Below, in pieces: positions 56,196 to 64,000 of a stretch of DNA of 64,000 nt. The notes below the pieces were generated by a model. The model did no database searches, was not told where the DNA came from, and was given only the letters and a program-made list of their open reading frames with translations. Origin of the DNA: JADJLQ01 sp031417835. GTDB taxonomy: Bacteria > Bacteroidota > Bacteroidia > Chitinophagales > Saprospiraceae. The stretch covers positions 1-64,000 of the forward strand of contig JANOWJ010000125.1 in assembly GCA_031417835.1 (NCBI GenBank), read 5' to 3'. How positions within the stretch are numbered: position 1 is the first letter of the stretch; every line of letters starts with the position of its first letter. The position numbers and the translations under genes are program-made.

Positions 56196-57776
56196 TTAAT
56201 TATAAATGTAGATAGCTACATCTCCTAATTCATTTCTGTTCAGTAGGGGTGTTTGTTTCTTGTTTTTTACTTCTTTGACTATCCGAGGTACCTCCATTTT
56301 AACAAAGTCAGCGATTTCATTGATTGTGATGATTCCGTTTTTATTCAAATCTGCTTTCCCATTTTCCATACCCTCAATAAGGGATTCGGTAAATGCGCCA
56401 TTCCTCCATTTAATATCTTCATGAGATTCTTCTGATTCACTGCTGGAGGTAAGAATCGTAAGACCTTTCGGTGCATTTTTTAAGTTATGAATAGCCTGAA
56501 TTACATCTTCATTATTTGCTTTTGCGCCACCGCTTTGGCAGGCATCAATAAAAATTATTTTTTTGCAAGGCAATTTTTGTAATGGACTTAATATTTCATT
56601 ATAATAAGATACACTGGTAGAACTTTTTGATAACGGATCAAAATCGTCACCTTGAATTCTAAAATCTTTGTTTTCGTCCACAAAACCATGGGAAGAAAAA
56701 AACAAAAAGACGATATCATCCTCGGTTAGAGTACCAACATTTATTTTTGATTGGATAGATTCAATAGATATTCTGATTTTTTGGGTTGTAGCCTTAGAAC
56801 CTATTAGGGTATCTATTTGGATAGAATTAAAATAATTTAATGCCTTGTATCGCTGTTTATCGTAAGCAAGGGCAAAGTCACGAGCATCTTTCATGGAATA
56901 CTTCAAGTTTGTTTTGGTGCCGATGGATAATAAATAAAGATTAGGTTTGATCGGCGAATAATTTATTTTAAACTTTTGGGATTCCGCCAGTATCTTGTTA
57001 TTCTCTACACGAACCAGAATTTCATTTATTGGAAATTTATCACTCAGTGAAATTTTGTCTCTGAGCGAATAACTTCCATCACCTAGGTCAATAAATTTTG
57101 TATTTTTATTAGAACTCCAGTATACCCTGTTTAAAAATGTTTTTACATTTCCAGTAACTAATTTTTCATTGCTTATTATTCTCAATTCTATTTCAAGTTC
57201 AGGTTGCTTCGTAGTATATAACTCATTCCGTGGGATAGAAAGGACATTGGGGATGGTCCATAATATTTTTGTAGTAAGGTATTGAGCTTTAGAACTTACC
57301 GTAATTTTTGCAGGGTCCCTGATCAGAGTTTTCTCGCTGGAATATTTCAAATCTGAAGTTAAAGTTACTATTGCTTGAACCTCATTTGATCCAATATTAA
57401 CCGGAATAAGCATTGAATAAATATGTTCTTTATATTCCGGTCCAGAGATCAAAGAGACTTCTCCCGCTTTACTCCCAATTTCAAGCCCATTGATCAAGAT
57501 TGTTATTTGATCTTTGACTAATTTCTTTTCGCTTTTTATTTTTATTTGGATTTTAATCCTGTCGCTAACTGTTCTTATGGTATCCTTATCCAGTGGAGAA
57601 ATCCATTCAAAGGTTACTAGTGAGGGCGTAGATTTAATAGCTGTGGCTTTCGGCTTTATAATGAGCGTAGTAGATTTTGGTATTGAGGGAGCTGTTGCAG
57701 GTGCTTGTCCTGATCTAGGTATGGGTGTACAAGCAGCAATAGAAATAAAGATAAATAAAAGTAAATATCGATTCAT
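56196..57776 (-). CDS. Caspase-fold (C14) peptidase lipoprotein
   Basis: 526 aa. SPII lipobox IAAC (C16). Residues 50-270 contain two Ig-like beta regions. The C14 domain (about 275-520) has H363 in FFSSHGFVDENKD and C413 in FIDACQSGG, the catalytic dyad of metacaspase/caspase-like enzymes. Near the end, ADLNKNGIITINE is an EF-hand-like or dockerin-like loop often attached to such domains. It should sit on the outer face of a membrane. Operon with seven or eight other exported proteins, including a papain-like enzyme. Confidence 0.85.
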   Translation of the reverse strand: MNRYLLLFIFISIAACTPIPRSGQAPATAPSIPKSTTLIIKPKATAIKSTPSLVTFEWISPLDKDTIRTVSDRIKIQIKIKSEKKLVKDQITILINGLEIGSKAGEVSLISGPEYKEHIYSMLIPVNIGSNEVQAIVTLTSDLKYSSEKTLIRDPAKITVSSKAQYLTTKILWTIPNVLSIPRNELYTTKQPELEIELRIISNEKLVTGNVKTFLNRVYWSSNKNTKFIDLGDGSYSLRDKISLSDKFPINEILVRVENNKILAESQKFKINYSPIKPNLYLLSIGTKTNLKYSMKDARDFALAYDKQRYKALNYFNSIQIDTLIGSKATTQKIRISIESIQSKINVGTLTEDDIVFLFFSSHGFVDENKDFRIQGDDFDPLSKSSTSVSYYNEILSPLQKLPCKKIIFIDACQSGGAKANNEDVIQAIHNLKNAPKGLTILTSSSESEESHEDIKWRNGAFTESLIEGMENGKADLNKNGIITINEIADFVKMEVPRIVKEVKNKKQTPLLNRNELGDVAIYIYN

Positions 57777-57806
57777 ACACTTTACTTTGAAGTCAACTTG
57801 ACTTGT

Positions 57807-58982
57807 TTATAATTTAAATTGGCTATTTAATTTTACCAATATGATTTCTTTACCATTGTCATAACTACCGGCCAAAATATAACCTCCATCTGAAGTTGAA
57901 TTAGCCGCAGTAAATTCAATAGTCTTGGTAGCTTGCTTAGACTCATAGAGTTGTTCCATTGCTAGCGAAGAAGTCAAAAGAGCAGCTTCCCCAAAATAAA
58001 CTCCCCCCAAAGTTTGCCCTCCCCAACCGACTGCAATGTATTTACCATTTGTATGCTTCGCACCTCCTAAGAATCCGCTTTCGGCTAATAAAGGAAATTG
58101 GTCGAATTTGCCAATCTTGACGCCGTTACTGTCAATACTAGATACATAGGATCTTCGTAATGTTTGAGTTACGGTTCCATCTATGATTACAAATCCATTG
58201 GTTGTCACTTGAACCAACACTCCGGAACCACCGCCCACATCTTCCAATGATTTATAGGCGATGAGTGGCTTTATGTTTTCATTTATTTTCATAAAAAATG
58301 GAAAAGGAATGCTGATTCCAAAATTATAACCCATGATTCCTATAGCAGAGCCATTACGTATCATTGAAACAGGAAAATATCTTCCGAATCCTGAATTTGT
58401 AATCGTAGCACTATCAATCAAATTTCCATTATCTGCATTGATTCTAAGTAATAAAGGAAAGCTCGTAGTAAAGGTCCCATTATTACCAGCTACAATCAGT
58501 TCTCCTCTAGAGTTCAAAATAAGATCTCCTCCTTTTTCATCTCTTCCAATTATTCCATAAGATTTTGGCCAGGCCAAGGTAAGGTCAGTCCTCAATTTAG
58601 CTGCAAATATTTGAGATGATCCACCTCCACCTTCAGACCCGACTATAAAATAACCATCTGTGACCCGTATGAGTTTACCACCGATAATTTCTCCAAAATT
58701 ATTTCCAAAACTCGTTACTATTTGCACATGATCTCCCGTAATAGATCTTTTTATTATGAATATGTTTCCAAAAAAATTAGCATCATACATTTGACCACTG
58801 ATGATATACCCTCCATCTATTGCCTCAACCACACTTTCTACACTGACTGTTTTATTTGCTTGAGCTACGAAATGAGTTTCAAATGTTGGTAATACTACAA
58901 CAGTTTTAATCTCATCTTCAACTTTCTCCAGGCTGCAGCCAATGAACAGTGTAACAAAAATAAATAATCTTAAATTTTTCAT
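57807..58982 (-). CDS. Lipoprotein with beta-propeller-like repeats (first of two related)
   Basis: 391 aa. SPII lipobox IGC (C16). Six or seven imperfect repeats of about 50 residues, each with a DGGYIISGQ or DGYFIVGSE type strand followed by a (V/I)K(R/T/L) strand; the last is DGGYILAGSYDNG. Such units usually fold as propeller blades. It overlaps the following (upstream) gene by 4 nt (ATGA). Unknown function; N-terminus GCSLEKVED echoes its two neighbours. Confidence 0.62.
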   Translation of the reverse strand: MKNLRLFIFVTLFIGCSLEKVEDEIKTVVVLPTFETHFVAQANKTVSVESVVEAIDGGYIISGQMYDANFFGNIFIIKRSITGDHVQIVTSFGNNFGEIIGGKLIRVTDGYFIVGSEGGGGSSQIFAAKLRTDLTLAWPKSYGIIGRDEKGGDLILNSRGELIVAGNNGTFTTSFPLLLRINADNGNLIDSATITNSGFGRYFPVSMIRNGSAIGIMGYNFGISIPFPFFMKINENIKPLIAYKSLEDVGGGSGVLVQVTTNGFVIIDGTVTQTLRRSYVSSIDSNGVKIGKFDQFPLLAESGFLGGAKHTNGKYIAVGWGGQTLGGVYFGEAALLTSSLAMEQLYESKQATKTIEFTAANSTSDGGYILAGSYDNGKEIILVKLNSQFKL

Positions 58983-60142
58983 TTATAATTTCCTTCGGCA
59001 TCGGTTTTGTAAATAATAAAGTCGGACTGTGCGCCGGCTGGTCCCGCACTCAGGATACTTCCTCCATCCGTGGATGATTTAAGACTTAGACTATAGTTAT
59101 CATCCCATATCCATTGTGCTTCATCAAAGTTTTTAAACCATATTTCTGCACCTGTATCTTTATTTCTCTTGGATAAATAGATTTGGTTAGCCGACCCGAA
59201 ACTATCCGTAATACCTGTCACTACAATATTGCCGTCCTGGGATTTAACGACGCCGATTAGTTTGTCCTCCTGCAAGCCTCCCCATGTAATAGTCGTTCCT
59301 ATTTGAGCTCCTACACTACTGAGATGTACCACATTAAATTCCTCATTAGCATTTGGCGTTACACTTCCTGCTGTATAAAGCGATTTATCTGCCATTTCGA
59401 CTGTAGAATAACCAATACTATTCAATCCGCTTAAAGTATACTCCCAGATTTTTACGCCGTTTAAATCTGTTTTATAAATCCAGTGATTAGATTGTTTGTA
59501 TCCTGTGAAAATCAAATTGTTATCACTGGACAAAATAACATTTCTGGCTGCACAATTACAAGCAGTTCTTATAGATTTATTAGCGCCGGATATTTCCATT
59601 CCTACAGAATTAATTCTAGTGATGCCTACGGTTAGTTTGTCTGCATCATTATATGCAATAAGATATTCTTTATTGGGTAATTCGATAATACCAATTCCTA
59701 TTTCATTGGAAATAAAATGACTATAAGGAAACTTCCATTGCTCTGTAAGTTGACTATTTGTTTTTACAACATACAATTCCTTATTAGACCCTGAGCCAAA
59801 TGTGGAATAGCCGACCATAATAAATCCCTTGTCAGAAGTTTCAATTATAGCAAAAGCATTCTCATCCCCACTTTCTCCATAGTTCATTCGGGTTATTTCT
59901 ACTCCATTTTTATCAAATTTCACGGCAAATATTTGATTCCCTTTACCAAAACTCGCTGAATACCCTACTACGACATAATTATTATCAGAAGTGGCCAGAA
60001 TGTCTTTTGGAAAATCGTTGGATGGGCCACCGAATATTGCCTTGAACTTAGCACTACTGCCTGTAGCATTTGTCTCCGGATCGACCTTTTCCAGGTTACA
60101 ACTACACATCATTGAAATAATTATAAATAAAAGATATCTCAT
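58979..60142 (-). CDS. Lipoprotein with beta-propeller-like repeats (second of two related)
   Basis: 387 aa. SPII lipobox CSC (C15), followed by NLEKVDPE. Same repeat plan as the 391-aa protein: DNNYVVVGYSASFGKG, DKGFIMVGYSTFGSG and DKSLYTAGS, with intervening KF/KT strands. The N-terminal 22 residues and the preceding intergenic sequence are nearly the same as those of the 371-aa gene upstream, pointing to a recent local duplication. Stop overlaps the next start (ATGA). Confidence 0.62.
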   Translation of the reverse strand: MRYLLFIIISMMCSCNLEKVDPETNATGSSAKFKAIFGGPSNDFPKDILATSDNNYVVVGYSASFGKGNQIFAVKFDKNGVEITRMNYGESGDENAFAIIETSDKGFIMVGYSTFGSGSNKELYVVKTNSQLTEQWKFPYSHFISNEIGIGIIELPNKEYLIAYNDADKLTVGITRINSVGMEISGANKSIRTACNCAARNVILSSDNNLIFTGYKQSNHWIYKTDLNGVKIWEYTLSGLNSIGYSTVEMADKSLYTAGSVTPNANEEFNVVHLSSVGAQIGTTITWGGLQEDKLIGVVKSQDGNIVVTGITDSFGSANQIYLSKRNKDTGAEIWFKNFDEAQWIWDDNYSLSLKSSTDGGSILSAGPAGAQSDFIIYKTDAEGNYK

Positions 60143-60155
60143 TTTTGCTTTTTAT

Positions 60156-60285
60156 TTATTTTATCAATAAATATTCATCAGTCACATCTTGCAAAGTGAT
60201 TATGAGCAGCGGAGGTAGTCTTGCAATTTCCACTTTGTATTGTAAAATAGAATTACGGTCATATTTCAGCGTCAGAATTACAAAT
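60156..60285 (-). pseudogene. Duplicated 3' fragment of the 477-aa gene
   Basis: Minus-strand reading gives LKYDRNSILQYKVEIA...DVTDEYLLIK and a stop. This is a diverged copy of the C-terminus of the 477-aa protein (LRYDRHSILQYKIEIA...DVTNEYLLIK). It lies in front of the 387-aa gene just as the original lies in front of the 371-aa gene. Confidence 0.8.
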
Positions 60286-60370
60286 ATATATATCATATTC
60301 ATATTAAACTTAAATTTTATAATCTATGTTTTTAACCAACTTGTTCGTTAGCTTATTTTCAATTTATTTG

Positions 60371-61486
60371 CTATTTATTTTTAACTACTACTTTAATTGG
60401 ATTCCAATAAACAGACATAGATGAATCATCATCTGTGCAATTTCCTATATCATTATCTGAAGTGTCTCCTAATATTTCTATTTTACTAGCCACAAAAGTA
60501 GTGCTGTAATTAAATATACTTACTTTATGATCTAAATCTTCAAAGGAATTGGATATGTTTTTACTAACAATTCTAATAAGCTTTTTAGAAGAGGGAATTG
60601 AGTAAAAATGTTTTGAAGTCTCATAGTTAGCTTCACTCCAGTCTGATGTGGTTTCTTTTAGATGAAACTTTATTTTATACCAAATTTGATCGGAATTAAC
60701 TCCAGCTATAAACAAACTAATTTCAAAATCGATATTGGGTCCATGTCCATCAAATTCTTTATCCCCACCGACTAATACTGGGCACAATTTAATTAAATTT
60801 GTAGGAATACCAATTGATATTTCTTCCTCTTTACCAATAATATTAAAACTTAAAGACGGAGAAGAAATTTTTACTCCATTTCTTGTAACATTCAATATAG
60901 ATATTAAATTTTGATCCTTATTCTCATTATCTGCATCAAACCTAAAAACAGCTTGATTTGGATTTGATGACTCTAATGGCTTTTTATTACTTCCATCAAT
61001 TATCCATTCAACCTGATCTGAAGGTCTTAAACCGGTAGTAAGATTAATGAATTTTACATCAGTTTTCCAAATTCCATTGTTTGTTCTATTATCCAAGGCT
61101 ATAGAAGGTTTCAAATTTGGATATACTTTAATGCTAAAAATGGCACTCTTAAAAACACTATCTGATGTACTAGTGACCCATGCATCTACTTTAGTACCAT
61201 TGATTTGACTTAATTTAATAAATTTATAATCAAATGATAATTTCGTATTTGATATCGCAATAGTGTCATCAATTCGCCAGTCAATGCGTTTAATATGACT
61301 TGGAGAATTAACGGATAATTTGAATGTTAATATTTCTGCAGTATCTATTTCTAAATTAATTTGAGTTTGATCATTTGCTGTAAATGATAATATTTTAAAA
61401 CTTTCTAATATTATCACTGACGGATCGATCTTTTCCAAGTTACAGGCACATATCATTGTAATGATTATAAATAAAATATATTTCAT
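60371..61486 (-). CDS. Lipoprotein with PKD-like domains
   Basis: 371 aa. SPII lipobox CAC (C15), followed by NLEKIDP. Residues 30-220 hold two beta-rich units with IDWRIDDT and VEWIIDGS turns, a pattern of PKD/Ig-like domains; the C-terminal half is also beta-rich. No enzyme motif. It starts 12 nt behind the 477-aa gene. Confidence 0.6.
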   Translation of the reverse strand: MKYILFIIITMICACNLEKIDPSVIILESFKILSFTANDQTQINLEIDTAEILTFKLSVNSPSHIKRIDWRIDDTIAISNTKLSFDYKFIKLSQINGTKVDAWVTSTSDSVFKSAIFSIKVYPNLKPSIALDNRTNNGIWKTDVKFINLTTGLRPSDQVEWIIDGSNKKPLESSNPNQAVFRFDADNENKDQNLISILNVTRNGVKISSPSLSFNIIGKEEEISIGIPTNLIKLCPVLVGGDKEFDGHGPNIDFEISLFIAGVNSDQIWYKIKFHLKETTSDWSEANYETSKHFYSIPSSKKLIRIVSKNISNSFEDLDHKVSIFNYSTTFVASKIEILGDTSDNDIGNCTDDDSSMSVYWNPIKVVVKNK

Positions 61487-61498
61487 TTTACTTTTTAA

Positions 61499-62932
61499 TT
61501 ATTTTATCAATAAATATTCATTGGTCACATCATGCCAGGTGCTCATAGATTGCGGAGCTTGTCCTGCAATTTCTATCTTGTATTGTAAAATAGAATGACG
61601 ATCATATCTCAGCTTCATAATTTTCAAATCATTCATTTCATTTGAATTGAAAGATACCATTTGCACACGGGGTTTTTGCATAAAATAATAACGGGTCCAT
61701 ACTTCTACTCGTTCTGTTTTATTTTTTTCGATCCAGCCGGCATCTATTTCTATATCCAAGTTTGATTCCTTTATACCTAATTGATCTAAATTGGTAGTAA
61801 TATCAATCATAGGTTTCCATGCATTAAGATTGGTCCAGGGCAAGGTCAGCCGTTCACCGGAATCATTCGTTTCTATCACCCGATATCTTGGGGGTTTATT
61901 CATTTTCACTGCAAATGGAAATTTTACTGTCATGGTGTGTTCATCCGGTCTGCTTGCATAAAATTTTAATTCTCCGGTTACCGGCTCTCCATTTACACCC
62001 TGTGCCTCCAATTCGAATGTTTTAAAAAAAAGATCATCTCGAATTTTGTTATTAAAGTCCAGGCATCGCACTTCTACATAAGCGTAAGCAGGTGGAGTTT
62101 GCTCCTGATTGATATCAACTTTTCGGATACAGTTTGGAAACTGATTGATGTCGATGGATATAGAAAAGCTATTTGTTTTTATGGCCATTTGTGCCGGAAT
62201 AGTATCAGGAGACATGACATCGGAACTAGCCGAAAGGAAATTTTTTTTAAACTCCATATCACCTTTTAAAGTCAAGTCTTTGTATGAACTCAATATTACT
62301 TCCGCATAAAAAGCATAGGTAAAACTAAATGCAAGTCTATTATTTTGAATTTGATCTTCAATGAGTTGGGCATCTACATTATCCAGGGCAATCGTGAAGT
62401 TCCGTTCTGTCCAAAATACACCACCTGTATTGCTTCCACCTTGAAAAAAACCATTCGTTTTTTTTAGATTTTGATCATCCTTACTTTCTAAAGAAGAAGC
62501 GCTATAAATAAGCGTCGATTCGAGATTTTGAATGGCGAGTGGTACCCATTTTATTTGTGGACTAAAATGAAACTGGTTGCGGAGCTTTTCAAGATTTATT
62601 GGATCCATCCGTTCCATTTCGATATTCATCTGAATGATATTGGTAAATCTCTTTTCCCCTTGGTTGCCGTATAATGAGACGCCTGTGTATCGAAGCTGGG
62701 TCAATATAAAATCAGGTTCGCCGGTTAACTTTGTTTTTAATTTTAAATTCCCAGGAGCATAATATTTTAGATTAGGGTTATGCAAGTCACTGAAAACAAT
62801 AAAATCTTCAATCATTTTTTTTGATTCCCACAAGGGTTGACTGTAAGAAATAGTGCTTATCAATGCAGTACAACAGATCAACAATCGGACTTTATCAGAA
62901 AGATTAAATTGATATGACAGAATTTGATACAT
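61499..62932 (-). CDS. 477-aa exported protein, paralogue of the 346-aa product
   Basis: Signal peptide at about residues 17-35 (ending ISYSQ). The C-terminal third matches, loosely, the C-terminal half of the product encoded immediately upstream: IEIDAGWIEKNKTERVEVW here against FDASLVPGWIDQDPKIKKMW there, and a closing strand-turn unit with WHDV against WQKN. Mostly beta-rich. I do not recognise the family. Its 3' end is the source of the duplicated fragment 60156-60285. Confidence 0.62.
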   Translation of the reverse strand: MYQILSYQFNLSDKVRLLICCTALISTISYSQPLWESKKMIEDFIVFSDLHNPNLKYYAPGNLKLKTKLTGEPDFILTQLRYTGVSLYGNQGEKRFTNIIQMNIEMERMDPINLEKLRNQFHFSPQIKWVPLAIQNLESTLIYSASSLESKDDQNLKKTNGFFQGGSNTGGVFWTERNFTIALDNVDAQLIEDQIQNNRLAFSFTYAFYAEVILSSYKDLTLKGDMEFKKNFLSASSDVMSPDTIPAQMAIKTNSFSISIDINQFPNCIRKVDINQEQTPPAYAYVEVRCLDFNNKIRDDLFFKTFELEAQGVNGEPVTGELKFYASRPDEHTMTVKFPFAVKMNKPPRYRVIETNDSGERLTLPWTNLNAWKPMIDITTNLDQLGIKESNLDIEIDAGWIEKNKTERVEVWTRYYFMQKPRVQMVSFNSNEMNDLKIMKLRYDRHSILQYKIEIAGQAPQSMSTWHDVTNEYLLIK

Positions 62933-62949
62933 TTTATTCCAAGATGAAA

Positions 62950-63966
62950 TTATTTTTTGGGCATCTCAGGGAACAAGTTTTTTATTTGTTCTCTACCGAA
63001 AACAATGATATTGGATCCGTTATTTTTTTGCCAGCCTGAGTCATACATTTTGCCATCCGGCATGATGATCAAGACAGAATATTCGAATTGTGGATTTTTC
63101 CCTACAGGTACATATAGTTGAATATCTTTAATGGTACCACCATCTTCGATGACATTAAAAGGATCTTTGAGAATATTCGTTCGTCCGTTTGGATCCAATT
63201 GGTAGGATTGAACCTGGATTTTTATTTTAGCGGCTCCGGTGTAAGCTATTGGATCCAGTATTTCGATGGTCATCGGTTTAAGGACAGACCCACTAGTACC
63301 TTTTGTCAATTGTTCAGTGATTTCATTATCACATTCTTTACATTTTTTTACCACATAATCAATCCACATTTTTTTTATTTTTGGATCTTGATCTATCCAT
63401 CCTGGGACAAGACTGGCATCGAATTTTATTGATGTACCTTGTGAAATTTCTTTATCACCCATTTGCCAGGTGTATATCATAGGTTGGCTATTTTCAATGC
63501 GTAAGAGATGTAAGTTTTTCACTATAATCGGGTAAGGGAATAAATTTTGCCAGGTATTATTCCGCCAATTATCTTTTTGTAATTCGACTGAGCCAAAAGT
63601 CTTTCGTTCATCGAGTTTAAGGATGACCGTGATGGGCTGAGCTGGCAAGCCACCACTAGGTGAGATCATCATTTCGCCTTTGATTCCATTATCTCCAAAA
63701 AGAAAATTGCATACATTGGCTACATCAATGGCATCGTTTGCTCGTAATGCAAACGTAATAGGTTCTAAAAAATTGGCCGGTACTTTTACATCAAGGCTTT
63801 TGGCATCAAATAAACTACCCCAAGCTCCAGAAAATACCAGCTTACATTCTGTAGATACCGGCATGGATTGAAGTCTTGTAAACGGTTTTTTGACAACATT
63901 TCTTAATAAGTGTTCTACCAAATCAAGATGTTGTTTTGTAATATTTGGCCTCAAGCTCCCGGTCAT
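62950..63966 (-). CDS. 338-aa protein, first visible gene of the two-peptidase cluster
   Basis: The ATG at 63966 follows an AAAGGA ribosome-binding site by seven bases and is the best start. The frame, however, is open to the window edge, so a longer upstream part cannot be excluded. No signal peptide from this start. Residues 70-130 include ALRANDAIDVANVCNFLFG and a GELMISP-like turn; a KKCKECDNEI cysteine pair lies near 215. Beta-rich C-terminal half related to the 477-aa protein. Function unknown. Confidence 0.6.
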   Translation of the reverse strand: MTGSLRPNITKQHLDLVEHLLRNVVKKPFTRLQSMPVSTECKLVFSGAWGSLFDAKSLDVKVPANFLEPITFALRANDAIDVANVCNFLFGDNGIKGEMMISPSGGLPAQPITVILKLDERKTFGSVELQKDNWRNNTWQNLFPYPIIVKNLHLLRIENSQPMIYTWQMGDKEISQGTSIKFDASLVPGWIDQDPKIKKMWIDYVVKKCKECDNEITEQLTKGTSGSVLKPMTIEILDPIAYTGAAKIKIQVQSYQLDPNGRTNILKDPFNVIEDGGTIKDIQLYVPVGKNPQFEYSVLIIMPDGKMYDSGWQKNNGSNIIVFGREQIKNLFPEMPKK

Positions 63967-64000
63967 TATAATTCCTTTTCCGGTGGACAAATAATTAATA

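Noticed and set aside
60145..60351. 68-aa plus-strand ORF
   Set aside because: It lies over the duplicated minus-strand gene fragment and has no start signal.

Overview
The window is a chromosomal piece of a Bacteroidota genome, most like the Saprospiraceae and related environmental lineages. The evidence is: promoters of the TAnnTTTG type, a gldB gliding/type IX secretion gene, a secreted protein with a type IX C-terminal sorting tail, an atpB-E-F-H-A-G operon without atpD/atpC, DUF3276 and DUF3127 proteins, many SPII lipoproteins, and dispersed CCGAAAT repeats between genes.

Layout. 0-5 kb: the 3' part of comEC, a helix-hairpin-helix DNA-binding protein, an ABC exporter and a PUR-alpha-like DUF3276 protein. 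4.9-8.3 kb: a sulfur operon, cysM-mec-cysO-moeZ, that matches gene for gene the mycobacterial protein-thiocarboxylate route to cysteine. It is preceded by two tandem cysteine-rich leader peptides (20 and 35 codons, 6 and 5 Cys codons), each followed by a strong intrinsic terminator. The second leader also has a 9-bp antiterminator pairing that excludes its terminator. This reads as a double cysteine-sensing transcription attenuator and is the most striking feature of the window. 8.4-14 kb: a 1-Cys peroxiredoxin and a three-gene 2-oxoacid:acceptor oxidoreductase module with a GltD-like flavoprotein carrying two ferredoxin clusters. 14.2-22 kb: sugar catabolism (two GH29 lipoproteins, xylB, xylA) followed by a DUF3127 OB-fold protein and tRNA-Lys(UUU). 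22.3-25.8 kb (minus): a 2Fe-2S ferredoxin, a Tat-exported enolase-superfamily dehydratase whose last 33 nt have been tandemly copied downstream, an RraA-like secreted protein and a 61-aa orphan protein. 26-31.3 kb (minus): ATP synthase genes.

31.6-38.6 kb is accessory, AT-rich sequence: a type IX secreted zincin-like protein, a 503-aa helical orphan, a GbsR/MarR regulator, a frameshifted lipoprotein and two further small exported proteins. 38.6-52.2 kb is housekeeping and mixed metabolism: uvrA, a GH130 glycosidase/phosphorylase, an amidohydrolase, rpiB, an OmpH/Skp chaperone, tatA, a 2OG-Fe(II) dioxygenase, gldB, an outer-membrane barrel, nadC, apbE and a Tat-exported Gfo/Idh oxidoreductase. 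52.5-52.9 kb holds a dead IS200/IS605 transposase with four in-frame stops.

53.2-64 kb (minus) is an accessory run of nine genes that look co-transcribed. They encode a papain-fold (C1) peptidase and a caspase-fold (C14) lipoprotein together with lipoproteins bearing beta-propeller-like or PKD-like repeats, two distantly paralogous proteins and two small exported proteins. A block of about 200 bp (the 3' end of one gene, the intergenic gap and the signal peptide of the next) has been duplicated inside it. Nothing in it matches a named system I can recognise; it is the second candidate for an undescribed system. The last gene may continue past the window edge.
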